NCBI GenBank assembly: GCA_964651045.1
Contig: CAZYVD010000029.1
Coordinates: 1-31,015 of the forward strand
DNA: 31,015 nucleotides
Direction: 5' to 3'
Origin: CAZYVD01 sp964651045
GTDB lineage: Bacteria; Zhuqueibacterota; QNDG01; DSAB01
Shown: positions 5,826 through 16,200 of the stretch, piece by piece
Numbering within the stretch: position 1 is the first letter of the stretch
Layout of the letters: every line of letters starts with the position of its first letter
Translations under genes and position numbers: made by a program
Notes under the pieces: model-generated
Seen by the model: only the letters and a program-made list of their open reading frames with translations
The model's database searches: none
What the model was told of the DNA's origin: nothing

Positions 5826-8800
5826 TCATACCCCAGATCCGATTCTTCGCTTTAAAAAATGGATATATGGAATCACAATATTGTTGTGCGGAGTCTGGGT
5901 GCCATCATATGTAATGGATACAATTGGTATTCCCGTCTCCTCCTCTATTCGCTTAAATATAGACTCACTAACCAGTGCAGGACAGCAGAAAACAGGATTA
6001 ATGTGTACAAACAGTTTTATATCTGGATGATGTTCAATCAGATGAAAAATCTTCATGACGTTCTGTACAGACTCGCCTCCATGACGACTCGTTAAATGAT
6101 AATCGCTCAGTCTTGTAAGTAAATCTCCACTGAATTCTGGGAGATCTTCTCTCAAAACAGGCCGAGCAATTTCAAAATATTTTTTATCAAAGTGAGAAAG
6201 AATTGTGAGAAGTGCCTTTTCTACTATTAGGTTCAGATATTTCTTGTCCATGGCCAGATTGCTAAAGTGTTTCGCCGCCATCAGTCTTACAAGAAAGTTA
6301 TATGGAGTCGTAATGACCTCTGCACCTTCATCCTCTATTACACGAATAAGATTTTGATTGAATATATGATTGTCTCTTACATACAAATCACCTACTATTG
6401 CGACCTTTGGCAGCTGGCTACTCCTGTCCTGCCTTATTTCTAAAAATTGCAAAACTATTTCTTTGAACAACCTCTCTCTTGAGCCACCTGTCTCGATTGC
6501 ACTTGCAAGTTGATCAACAGATTGCTGAAGCAGTGCATCGGTAACTCCTCTGTTTAATTCTCTCGGGCGAACCTTACAACCCATCTTCTGCAACAGACCT
6601 CCAAGAAGATATGCCTGGTATATATCGATAAGTACACTCTTTTTAAGGTCTATCATCTCTGTCGTAGTAACAAATACATCTATCCCGGAAAAATCACTGT
6701 TGATCTTTCTCAATAGCTGCTTTATAAATATTGGATACTGAGGCAGATTGCACGAAATCTGGCAAAGGGCATTTAAAAATATGGCGACATTTCTTGGATT
6801 GAGGCGGTAGACCTCTATCGTATGAGCTATTGCCTGTACAATTGCGCTCACAGGCAGACACTGACCATCATTAAGCCTGATACTGGCCTTAACAGTCTTC
6901 TCTGTCTCCATTATCGGTAGTGCCCTTATCCCATGTTTCCTGAATGCTGCAGTCATGAGACGAGTACTCAGGGGATCATAGTTGGGGAGGAGATAGGTCT
7001 TCTTTTCAAGACTCCTCTTTACATTAATATAGATTTTATCTACCTTTTTTATCTTGTAATGATAGTTTCTAAATGTCTCCACTGCTGCCTCAAGCCTTGT
7101 CTCATAACCTTCAACAGATTGATGTTCATCCATCTGAAGAATGAGGTAGGGCTTGTCATATCGATCCATTATCTCACGAAAATATGGAATAATAAATGAA
7201 TCGGGTGAACATTTAAAGGCAGTTACATAGATCGGAAAAAGATTTTTCGCCTTTCCAATGATCTCAGCACTCTTCAACACCCTATCTCCATAAAGCCAGT
7301 GATTCCATCTTATGTAATCATTGGTGTGTTTTATTCCATTCTCATCCCTCAGTAACATATCCTGATAAATAACCCTGAGGCCCATATTATCGAGTCGAGG
7401 CAAAAGGTGATTGTTCATCTTATTATCAAGCACAAGATACGGCCTGCCTAGAAGCGCAACCACAACACCATTCTCACCTTCGAGTATTTTTCTCCCTTCT
7501 TCAAGCAGCATTCTCTGTTTTTCATCATACCATCTGCAAGACTCTATTAGAGCACTCTTTATCTCCTCATCATCATGTAATGCCCGCATCCTTTTGGGAA
7601 GACTCTTTAAAATAGATTCAAAAATCTGATCCATATCATTCGACATAGTAAACATGGGAGCAATAATCCTGTTGCTGCAATTCAGATTTTTGTTGTTCAA
7701 TATCAGTGAGACTGCATAATTGGAATAGTAACAGTAGGTCTTAAAATCTCCTGATCTTTGATCCTGGAAAATTACGGGCATAAAGCAGTAGTCGCTTCTA
7801 TCTAAAAGAAACTTCACATGCCCATGGAGAAGAGATATAGGAGAACAAAACTCCGCTCCTGCAATATTTTTTCCAACAGTCAACGTATCTTCTAATGAAT
7901 TCGACAATACGACTCTGTATCCAAGCCTTTTGAAAAAGTATCTCCACATCGGCAGTGTATCCATGAAATAAAGCGTATTAGGTATTCCAATCTTTATACC
8001 CCCTCCATCCATTCTGCTCTCGATATTTTCATTATATTTGAAAATAGTGTTTCTTATTTTTTTCAAATTATCGCTACCCTTAAAAGAAATAGTTGGAGTC
8101 TCACTGTCTCTGCCGCACAATCTACCCCATACAACTCTTTCATCCTTTATATTTATTATCGTAATCTTGCAGTGGTTACTGCAGTCATTGCATACATCCT
8201 CATGAAGAGTAATCTTCTCCCTTGCAAAGTCGTGCCGGAAATTCTTATTAAGAGTGATTCCCATATCCTGAAGAATAAGACATACTCCTATTGCCCCTGT
8301 TAGATGACAGTAAGGAGAAACAAAAACTGGCTTACCGAGCTTCTGCTCAAAGGATTTTACTAAAGCTCTATTCTTTCCTGTTGCGCCCTGAAACACAATG
8401 CTTGATCCAATCTTATTCTGATGTGCAACTTTTGTCAGATAATTGTCCCGCACAGAGTGTAAGGCAGCAGCTAAGAGCTCCTCCTTAGCATATCCAAGAC
8501 TTAGAAGATAGTTTAAGTCTCTCTCCATAAAGACTGTACATCTATCGCTTGTCAGCGGTGCTCTTGCCTTTTCGGCATAATTTGAATATTTTTCCAAAGA
8601 ATATCCAAGCCTGCCAGCCTGTTCTTCAAGAAAACTTCCCGTACCAGCTGCACAGACATAGTTCATCCTGGAAAATACCAGTCTGCCCCTGTTTATAACA
8701 GTAAATTTCGAATCCTGCCCACCTATCTCTATTATCGTGTCCACATCGGGTTTAAGATGGTATGCGGCCCTCGCATGGGCCGAGATTTCATCAACAGCCC

Positions 8801-9992
8801 TGTCAGTCTTTAAAATCGTATGGATGAATTTGCGGCCCGAGCCTGTAGTTCCTGCAGCAATTAATCTGTACGATATACCATACTCTTTTTCTATCTTCTT
8901 TATCATCTTCAATATTTTCTGTACTGCCCTGACAGGCTGACCCATTGTTCGAGTATAGAGACCTACCAGTATCTTTCTATCCTCTGACATCAAAGTGGCT
9001 TTTGTACTCGTTGATCCGATGTCGATCCCGAGATAAACACGAACCTCACTGCTGACAGGTTTAATAAAAATCTCTGTTTCAATACCATCCTTAACAAATC
9101 TCCTGAAAATCTGGGAATCATCCATCCTGTATGGAATATCCGAAAGAGGAGCATAGAAGTACTTTCTTTTGCTGGGCTTGCTTTTGACAAAATCATCAAC
9201 CGATTTCAGCTTCAACTCCTCATCACTTCTCTCTGCAGCTATTAATGCTGCGCCTATCGATGCTACCCTTTCTGGAAGTGGTATCTCCAGACTCCTCTTT
9301 CCTGTAAGCTCTTTAATATAAGAGACAATGACATGGTTGAGTGCAACGCCACCTGTTATTACATACGGTTCAGGTATGGTGTTGCCACGCGTTACAGTTT
9401 CTATTATGTTTCGCGCAGCGCCAAGACAAAGTCCGCGACAAATTGCCTCCAGAGTGTAACCCTTCTGCTGTGCATGGATCAGATCGGTCTTTGCAAATAC
9501 TGCACACCTTGTGGCAATCCGTGGAGGATCACCATTGAATTTTTCTGCCAACTTAACAAGTTTTTTGCTCTCTTTCAGTCCTAATCTTACGGCCTGCTGA
9601 TCCAGAAAAGATCCAGTTCCTGCTGCACACCCTGTGTTTGATATGAATTTGCTATACATCCCATTGCTGTCAAACAAAATCAATCCAAACTTCTCTGCAC
9701 CTATATTCAGTATGGCTCGCATATCGGAACTAAAAACCTTCACGCCCTCTATAATTGCAACCTGATCATCAACCTCAACTCCATTACGAAGAAAAGGCCT
9801 CGCCTCTCTATTTATACCAAAACTTCTAATTCTCTCAGGAGATATTCTTTCTATCAATTTTCTCAGGTGGTGGTGAATATCGCCATGATGAAACATATAG
9901 CCCGAATCCACGACTCTTCGCTGATCATCCAAAAGAGAATATGAGATGGTTGCTGATCCTACATCTACACCTATATGATAAGTTCTTTTCAT
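5826..9992 (-). CDS. giant tandem-ASKHA 2-hydroxyacyl-CoA dehydratase activase-like protein
   Basis: A cytoplasmic protein of 1388 residues that fuses two BadF/BadG/BcrA/BcrD-type ATPase domains (COG1924) to COG3580/DUF2229-like and HgdB-like regions. Such ATPases pass a low-potential electron from a bridging [4Fe-4S] cluster to radical dehydratases or reductases. Domain 1 (about 1-255) has VDVGSATIS, Cys122 (NTGCAAGTGSF) and Cys163 (RCAVF). Domain 2 (about 317-575) has GIDIGSTSTK, GGQDSKF, Cys447 (CAAGTGSF) and Cys485 (RCTVF). Cys601/604/608 (CNDCSNHC) form a further possible metal site, DUF2229 starts near 665 (IGIPNTLYF), and the C terminus has FCCPALVSE. The start is ATG 9992, preceded by GAGGAG at four bases; ATG 10010 lacks a placed site. 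No separate dehydratase subunits are seen in the window. Confidence 0.88.
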   Translation of the reverse strand: MKRTYHIGVDVGSATISYSLLDDQRRVVDSGYMFHHGDIHHHLRKLIERISPERIRSFGINREARPFLRNGVEVDDQVAIIEGVKVFSSDMRAILNIGAEKFGLILFDSNGMYSKFISNTGCAAGTGSFLDQQAVRLGLKESKKLVKLAEKFNGDPPRIATRCAVFAKTDLIHAQQKGYTLEAICRGLCLGAARNIIETVTRGNTIPEPYVITGGVALNHVIVSYIKELTGKRSLEIPLPERVASIGAALIAAERSDEELKLKSVDDFVKSKPSKRKYFYAPLSDIPYRMDDSQIFRRFVKDGIETEIFIKPVSSEVRVYLGIDIGSTSTKATLMSEDRKILVGLYTRTMGQPVRAVQKILKMIKKIEKEYGISYRLIAAGTTGSGRKFIHTILKTDRAVDEISAHARAAYHLKPDVDTIIEIGGQDSKFTVINRGRLVFSRMNYVCAAGTGSFLEEQAGRLGYSLEKYSNYAEKARAPLTSDRCTVFMERDLNYLLSLGYAKEELLAAALHSVRDNYLTKVAHQNKIGSSIVFQGATGKNRALVKSFEQKLGKPVFVSPYCHLTGAIGVCLILQDMGITLNKNFRHDFAREKITLHEDVCNDCSNHCKITIINIKDERVVWGRLCGRDSETPTISFKGSDNLKKIRNTIFKYNENIESRMDGGGIKIGIPNTLYFMDTLPMWRYFFKRLGYRVVLSNSLEDTLTVGKNIAGAEFCSPISLLHGHVKFLLDRSDYCFMPVIFQDQRSGDFKTYCYYSNYAVSLILNNKNLNCSNRIIAPMFTMSNDMDQIFESILKSLPKRMRALHDDEEIKSALIESCRWYDEKQRMLLEEGRKILEGENGVVVALLGRPYLVLDNKMNNHLLPRLDNMGLRVIYQDMLLRDENGIKHTNDYIRWNHWLYGDRVLKSAEIIGKAKNLFPIYVTAFKCSPDSFIIPYFREIMDRYDKPYLILQMDEHQSVEGYETRLEAAVETFRNYHYKIKKVDKIYINVKRSLEKKTYLLPNYDPLSTRLMTAAFRKHGIRALPIMETEKTVKASIRLNDGQCLPVSAIVQAIAHTIEVYRLNPRNVAIFLNALCQISCNLPQYPIFIKQLLRKINSDFSGIDVFVTTTEMIDLKKSVLIDIYQAYLLGGLLQKMGCKVRPRELNRGVTDALLQQSVDQLASAIETGGSRERLFKEIVLQFLEIRQDRSSQLPKVAIVGDLYVRDNHIFNQNLIRVIEDEGAEVITTPYNFLVRLMAAKHFSNLAMDKKYLNLIVEKALLTILSHFDKKYFEIARPVLREDLPEFSGDLLTRLSDYHLTSRHGGESVQNVMKIFHLIEHHPDIKLFVHINPVFCCPALVSESIFKRIEEETGIPIVSITYDGTQTPHNNIVIPYIHFLKRRIGSGV

Positions 9993-10023
9993 TTTCTCCT
10001 CAATTTTCATTAAATCTTTTCTG

Positions 10024-10389
10024 TCACCTCAATCCAATCTTTACGAGCAGATATCCCACAATCAAACCTGCCACAACCTTTACTATTGTATGAAAAATTC
10101 CCTCTCTCACGAAGCGCATGAATGCAGCCTTCACACTATTTCTTTCTCTTGTGATGGTTATCAAAACCTCTCTATTTATCTGAGGAATTATACGATTGAG
10201 CTGCTCATCGGTAAGACCGAAAACAACGAGTTCGGAATTATCGTCTCCATGCCTTCTTACTGTTATACCGACACCATCGGGAAATTCCTTTATCTCTCCA
10301 CAACTCACTGCAGCCTTTGTCTTAGCCTTTTCTATCTTAACCCTTGCCTTGGCCAGCTTCTTCATATATTTTTCTTTCTCATCTCCCAA
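10024..10389 (-). CDS. small tail-anchored protein of unknown function
   Basis: Not recognised. A 121-residue protein with a basic, coiled-coil-prone N terminus (about 5-28, rich in Lys and Ala), a soluble middle containing TVRRHGDDNSELVVFGLTDEQL, and one C-terminal membrane segment (about 101-118, VKVVAGLIVGYLLVKI), giving a tail-anchored topology with the bulk in the cytoplasm. The start is TTG at 10389, with GGGAG (10400-10396) six bases ahead. It is encoded 31 bases before the activase-like gene and 46 bases after an S9 peptidase, all on the minus strand, so it is probably co-transcribed. It could tether the neighbouring activase to the membrane (speculation). Confidence 0.7.
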   Translation of the reverse strand: MGDEKEKYMKKLAKARVKIEKAKTKAAVSCGEIKEFPDGVGITVRRHGDDNSELVVFGLTDEQLNRIIPQINREVLITITRERNSVKAAFMRFVREGIFHTIVKVVAGLIVGYLLVKIGLR

Positions 10390-10435
10390 AATCTTCTCCC
10401 TCGGTTAGGTTAATATTAATGTCTCTTAACAATAA

Positions 10436-13048
10436 CTATTTCGGATACATTTTGTTCCACCACTGAGGCTGGCCCTTCAGCCATCTGTCGAACCATGCAA
10501 TTATTGTCTTTGTCCACTTCTTCCTCTTATTATGCTCCAGGATATGGTGATCCTGACCCGCAACCTCTACTAACTCAACCTCTCTGCCAAGAAGTTTGAG
10601 GGCAGTATATAGCTGAATACTCTCACCAGGTGGAACATTTGTATCTGATGTGCCGTGCAGCAACAGCAGGGGAGTTGTGATTTTATCCGCATTAAATAAT
10701 GGACTCTGGTCAACATAAATATCCTTCCTGTTCCATGGAAAACTGTTAGCAGAGGCCGTTGCGCTGTACAGATAACCCCAGTATCCCTCTCCCCAATAAC
10801 TTGCTATACAGCTTATACCCGCATGAGCAACCGCTGCTGCAAACATATCCGTCCTTGTCTGAAGAAGCATTGTCATAAACCCACCATACGAGGCACCTAT
10901 GCAACTTACTCTATTTGTATCAACAAAAGAATGTGCAGCAAGAAATTTCTTCACTCCGTCGATAATTTCATCCGCAACAATCTTACCCCAATCATTGACA
11001 TGAAGGGCTGAAAATGATTGTCCATATCCTGTAGCACCACTTGGCTGGAGCACATATACGACATATCCATTTGCTGCCCACAGCTCCTTGGGATATCTGC
11101 CCCCAAAATCTCTTGTAACAGGACTGGTACCGCCATAATAATAGACAATACAAGGATACTTTCTCTGCGGATCAAAATCGGGTGGATAGTAAATTCTTCC
11201 TTCAATCTCAACACCCCTGTTGTTGACAAAACTCCACTTCTCACAATCGCCAAAATGAACATGTTCATAATATACTCTTCCAGGATCGGACAGGATCCAG
11301 TGTTTTCTTCTCTTTAGATCGAGTACATAGGCCTTTTCAGGAAGAGAAACGCCAGAACCCATATAGACCATCACCCTCTTCTTGACAGCAATATCGAATT
11401 GAGAAACAACATCAATACCGGTCTCAATGAGTTCAAATTTTCTCTTTCTTAAATCATATCTGTATATATTTATTCTTGACCTGTCTCCCGTACTAAAATA
11501 GATACAGTTTTCTGTATTGCTCCACACGCCCTGATTTATGTTTGGATCAAACTCTCTTGTTATCGGATCAACCTCGCCAGTTTCGATATTATAGATAAAA
11601 GCCTGACTATCATAATCGTTCGGAATCATCCCCTCTGGCAAATTCTTTCCAATACCACCAAACGCCATTGGGCTTCCGATGATTAAAAGTTTTTTACCGT
11701 CAGGAGACCACTGTGCACTGTTTGCCCATCTGCTCACAAACAGTGTATCTGCCTCCATCGTATTTAAATCCAGAATATAAAACTCTGTTTTCTGAAAAGG
11801 CCTCTCTCTAAAATCAGAAACGGATCTTGTAAATATTAACCTGTGGCCATCACCACTGATACTATTCAGATCGGTAGAGAGTCTTCCTGCTGTTAGTCTC
11901 ATCCTGGTTCCCTGCTTTAGATCTACCCTGTATATAAAACTTCTCGATCTATACCACGGCCACCGATCTGTCATTCCATCAAGTCTTTTAAGATCGGGTT
12001 CTCTTTCCTTTGGATTCTCTGTCACAGAGTAGAAGATATAATTTCCATCCGGAGACCATGTATGAGCACCAAGACCCTCAATATTCTCAAGTAGTGGGAC
12101 TGTTGTACCCATATCTAAATCAACTACCCATAGAGTTGCTCCATTCTTACCACCTGTCGTATATGAAAAACGCCTGCCTTCCGGTGCCCATTGAATACTC
12201 GAGATAGAGTTTCCACCTCTGAAAGTTTGATAAAGTCTTCCGCTCTTAGTCCATCTGAGTTCCACCCACGATTCTGAACCACCCTGTGGGATGGGCCGAT
12301 TTAGCCTCACAGCTGCAAGCTCTCCATCAGATGAAATAGATACACCTCTCACCCTTTCTCCATCAAGAAGATGGTTAACACTCATTGTCTGGGCAGGAGA
12401 TGTTGTCACCTTAAAATCTTCTTCCTTCCAGTCAACCGGAATAGAAATCTCTGCCTCTATTCTCCATGTCGGGTTACTATCAGGAGTGTGGAGAGTCTTT
12501 ATAAATAAAAGATGTTTTCCACTCTCAAGATCGATCTCCTTAGACACGGCTCCCGGCTCCTTCTCGTTGCTGTTTGAAGATTTTACAGCTATCCTTTTAT
12601 TATCAAGATAAACAGAAAATAGTTGAAAACTCGATATTTTCAAATTTGCAGTTGTGAACCTCTTAACATCAAGATAGACTGCAAGAAAAGATATCAGGGT
12701 GGCATTATCATCTTTTGACTGCTGAAGAACAACAACATTGGAATCTGTTTCAACGATCCGCCACGTAGAGGGAAATTCCCCATTCCAGAGAATCACGTCT
12801 CCCTCCTCTGGCCACACTCTATCTTTTTTTAGACTCTCAAATTTCAGGAGTGAAAGATAGTCGAACTTTTCACCATTGATATTTTCTACATCATGAAAAA
12901 CAGGCATTGCACTCCTGAGAGGACCGTTTATCAGCCATGAAGAGATAGCAATGGTTTTTACACTCTCACCCGAGAAAACTTCGGTCATAAAAGAGAGCAA
13001 TACCAGGATAACCACCAATAATGATGTTAAAAATCTCCTGCCGTTCAT
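10436..13048 (-). CDS. exported S9 prolyl-oligopeptidase-type peptidase with N-terminal beta domain
   Basis: An 870-residue serine peptidase of family S9 (COG1506). A signal peptide (about 1-26) is followed by an extra N-terminal region (about 30-205) that looks like a beta-sandwich, then WD40-like/PD40 propeller repeats (WSPDG at 331-335 and 447-451), and an alpha/beta hydrolase domain from about 605. The nucleophile is Ser720 in GASYGGF, the acid Asp802 in HGTSDTNVP, and the base His834 or His835 in QDHHI. It would cleave short peptides outside the cytoplasm, most often after proline or releasing N-terminal dipeptides or acyl amino acids in this family. It has its own candidate promoter after the 13175-13228 terminator and leads a minus-strand block. 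Confidence 0.9.
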   Translation of the reverse strand: MNGRRFLTSLLVVILVLLSFMTEVFSGESVKTIAISSWLINGPLRSAMPVFHDVENINGEKFDYLSLLKFESLKKDRVWPEEGDVILWNGEFPSTWRIVETDSNVVVLQQSKDDNATLISFLAVYLDVKRFTTANLKISSFQLFSVYLDNKRIAVKSSNSNEKEPGAVSKEIDLESGKHLLFIKTLHTPDSNPTWRIEAEISIPVDWKEEDFKVTTSPAQTMSVNHLLDGERVRGVSISSDGELAAVRLNRPIPQGGSESWVELRWTKSGRLYQTFRGGNSISSIQWAPEGRRFSYTTGGKNGATLWVVDLDMGTTVPLLENIEGLGAHTWSPDGNYIFYSVTENPKEREPDLKRLDGMTDRWPWYRSRSFIYRVDLKQGTRMRLTAGRLSTDLNSISGDGHRLIFTRSVSDFRERPFQKTEFYILDLNTMEADTLFVSRWANSAQWSPDGKKLLIIGSPMAFGGIGKNLPEGMIPNDYDSQAFIYNIETGEVDPITREFDPNINQGVWSNTENCIYFSTGDRSRINIYRYDLRKRKFELIETGIDVVSQFDIAVKKRVMVYMGSGVSLPEKAYVLDLKRRKHWILSDPGRVYYEHVHFGDCEKWSFVNNRGVEIEGRIYYPPDFDPQRKYPCIVYYYGGTSPVTRDFGGRYPKELWAANGYVVYVLQPSGATGYGQSFSALHVNDWGKIVADEIIDGVKKFLAAHSFVDTNRVSCIGASYGGFMTMLLQTRTDMFAAAVAHAGISCIASYWGEGYWGYLYSATASANSFPWNRKDIYVDQSPLFNADKITTPLLLLHGTSDTNVPPGESIQLYTALKLLGREVELVEVAGQDHHILEHNKRKKWTKTIIAWFDRWLKGQPQWWNKMYPK

Positions 13049-13093
13049 TTCCGCACCCCTTCTTTAAGTAAAACTTTAATACAATATAATTTC

Positions 13094-13115
13094 TGTGAAT
13101 CGCATGTTGTGAATC
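13094..13115. repeat. short direct repeat, possible operator
   Basis: TGTGAATC occurs twice, at 13094-13101 and 13108-13115, a 14-base period, in the leader of the S9 gene starting at 13048. Placement near the predicted transcription start suggests a regulator site, but two 8-base copies are weak evidence. Confidence 0.3.
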
Positions 13116-13119
13116 TAAT

Positions 13120-13148
13120 AAAATAAATAAATTAAAGAAATCATGCAA
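13120..13148 (-). promoter_or_regulatory. candidate promoter for the S9 gene at 13048
   Basis: On the minus strand TTGCAT (13148-13143), a 17-base spacer and TATTTT (13125-13120) form a partial sigma70 match located just past the terminator of the upstream operon. The region is AT-rich, so chance matches are likely. Confidence 0.35.
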
Positions 13149-13174
13149 ATAGAAAAAGGCTGGTGATAAAAATA

Positions 13175-13228
13175 AAAACCCCGATTCCCTATTCCAATAA
13201 TCACCGATAAATAGAGAATCGGGGTTTT
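13175..13228 (-). terminator. strong rho-independent terminator, possibly bidirectional
   Basis: AAAACCCCGATTCCCTATT (13175-13193) pairs with AATAGAGAATCGGGGTTTT (13210-13228), a 19-bp stem with one mismatch, around a 16-base loop. On the minus strand it is followed by TATTTTTATC and lies about 20 bases after the tricorn A stop codon, so it closes the seven-gene cluster. Confidence 0.9.
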
Positions 13229-13247
13229 GATCAGATTCTATTAATGG

Positions 13248-16200
13248 TTATTTCTTCTTTTTCGGACTCTTGTCTGGATATGGAGGAGCAGGAGGAATAC
13301 TCTTCTCCTCTTTCTTCAGTTTTTCCATTATGACTTCAATTGCCTTGTTTAGCTGTTGATCTATTCCTGCAAACTCTTTTGCAGGATCATTATCAACCCA
13401 TATATCTGGCTCTACTCCATGTCCCTCGATTATCCATTTCTTGCCTTCAACATCATAACGGGAAAACTCTGGTTTATTCAATGTGCTTCCATCAAGCAGC
13501 GGTAGACTTCCCCGTATTCCGACAACGCCTCCCCAGGTACGCTTACCTATCAGCTCTCCAATCTTCATCTTTCTAAATCGATATGGGAATAGATCCCCAT
13601 CTGATGCGGAAAATTCGTCTATAAGACAGACCTTTGGTCCCCAGATCATATCAGAAGGATCGACATCCGGAATAGTGTTCCTTGCTATATCGATCATAAC
13701 TATCTCCCTTCTCAAGCGCTCAATGATCATGGGAGATACATTTCCGCCACCATTTCCGCGAACATCAATTATCAGGGCCTTCTTCTTCAGCTGGGGATAG
13801 AAATATTTAACAAACTCATTCAAACCATGAACACCCATGTCCGGTATATGAACATAACCGACCTTTCCTCCGGTTGCCTCGTTTACCTTTTTAATATTGT
13901 TCTGCACCCAGTTATAATAATAGAGATTTGACTCATCTCCGATTGGAACTACAACAACATCCCTGGCTCCTTCTTCCTTTGGAGATGAATTGAGTCTCAA
14001 TGTGACCTGTCTGCCTACCGTATTTACCAGAGCCTGGTAGATGTTCTTCATACCCTTTGTCGAGACACCATTGACAGATAAGATATAGTCCCCCTCATTA
14101 GCATCTACTCCAACCTCTGTGAGGGGAGACTTACAAGATCCATCCCAGTTTTGCCCCCTAAGAATCTTCTCGATCCTGAAGTATCCCGACTTCTTGTCAT
14201 GCACAATCTTGGCACCAAGCAGTCCGGTCTTAATTCTTTCAGGCCTAGGCATTTCTCCACCCGTTATATAAGTATGCCCACAGCTTAGCTCACCGATCAT
14301 CTCGCCTATTACATAGGCAAGGTCTGCACCATGGTTAACATGATCCACCAGTGGACGGTATCTGTCCCTTATTCTCTTCCAGTCGACACCATGCATATTT
14401 GGTGCATAGAAAAATTCTCTCATCTGACGCCAGCATTCGTTGAATACTTGAACCCATTCACTCTTTCTATCCACTCTTACCTGCATGCCAGAAAGATCGA
14501 GCTTTTTATCAATCCGCAGTTTTCCCTTCGGCAGTGGAACAATGGCATATGTTCCTCTCTGTGATACCAACATCTTCTTGCCATCTGAGGAGATCTCGTA
14601 GCCTCTAATCTGACCGATCTCTGTCTCCTTGAGTTTGTCAAAATCGTACATGAGCAGTACCTGACCGCGATCCCTGCTTCCCCTTCTTATATAATAAAGA
14701 GTATTTGATACAGATGTCAGACTACGATATGATGCAGGCTTAATCGGCAGGGCTATGATGCGGTCCTGGATTCCGTCAATATCGATCTTTAGCAGGGGTT
14801 TCTCCTCCTTTTTCTTCTTCTCTTTCTCCCCTTTCTTCTTACCGTTGTTTTGCTTTTCCTCTTCTTTGATCGTAACTTCATCACTCTTTGGCTCAAACGG
14901 CGACTCTACAGATTTGTTTAATGTAACAAAATAGATTCTCGACATATCGAGGTATATATGGTTCCACTCAGTCCAGCTATAGATCGGTCTGAAATCTCTA
15001 TTTGATACAAAAAAGAGATATTTCCCATCAGAACTGAATTCAGGGGATGATGCTTCAAACCATCCCTTTGTAATCGGATATGACTTCTTCTTCTCAAGTG
15101 AATAGACATAAATCCTGTTCATGGTCTTCTCTTCTGGAAATGTATATGCTATCCATCTGCTGTCTGGCGACCATACATAATCCCTTATCTCAAAAACCTT
15201 AGACTTGGCAACATCAACAACCTTTTTTGTTTCTATGTCTACATAACGAAGTCTCTGCAGCCTGTCTGACCACATAATCTTTTTACTGTCTGGTGACCAT
15301 TTAACCTGATATTTGTAGGTCTCTGCTCCTCTTGTAATCTGAATGGGCTTACCGCTTCCATCCTGAGCTATGATATAGATCTCATCCTCACCAGTACGAT
15401 CTGAGATGTATGCTATCCATCTGCCGTCAGGCGACCATTTTGGATTGCGATCATGTACACCGGAGGAAGCAGTGAGATTTCTCGTCGGCCCGTGTTCTGC
15501 TGGAACTGTAAATATATCGCCGCGAGCCCAGAAGAGAGCACGCTTGCCGTCTGGAGATATCTCATAACTCAATATGTTCTTACTGACATCTTTCAACACA
15601 GCTCTTCCTGTATTGTAATCGTCTGCAATTATGATTGAGACCTTTTTTACCTCCTCACTGTTGAGATCAAACCTGTATATGTATCCACCATTTTCAAATA
15701 CTATTGCATTCTTACCAATCGAGGGGAACTTAATATCGAAATCTGTGAAATTGGTCAACTTTCTCGTGCTGCCATCACTCAAATCATAAACATATAGATT
15801 CATGCGCTGATATTCATCTCGATCGGACAGAAAATAGATCTTGTTTCCGCTCCACATTGGTATTATGTCCTGTGCAGGATTATTTGTGATGTTCTTTACT
15901 TTCTTTGTTTCGAAATCGTATATCCAGACATCGTCTGCCATCCCACCCCGATACCTCTTCCATGTTCTGAACTCTCTGAAAATTCTGTTGTACGCAAGTT
16001 TTCTATTATCTGGTGAAAACGAGCAGAATCCTCCTCTAGGCAGAGGAAGCTGATCTGGCATATCACCATCTGTCGATACAATAAAAAGTTCACCATTAAA
16101 TGAATTCCAAGACTTCATTCTGGAACGGAAAACTATTGCATTTGAATCGTGCTTCCACCCCATCACTATGTTATTTGGCCCCATCCTGTCAGATATATTG

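Noticed and set aside
10410..10419. TTAATATTAA palindrome between the S9 gene and the tail-anchored protein gene
   Set aside because: A 10-base AT palindrome in an AT-rich spacer is expected by chance.
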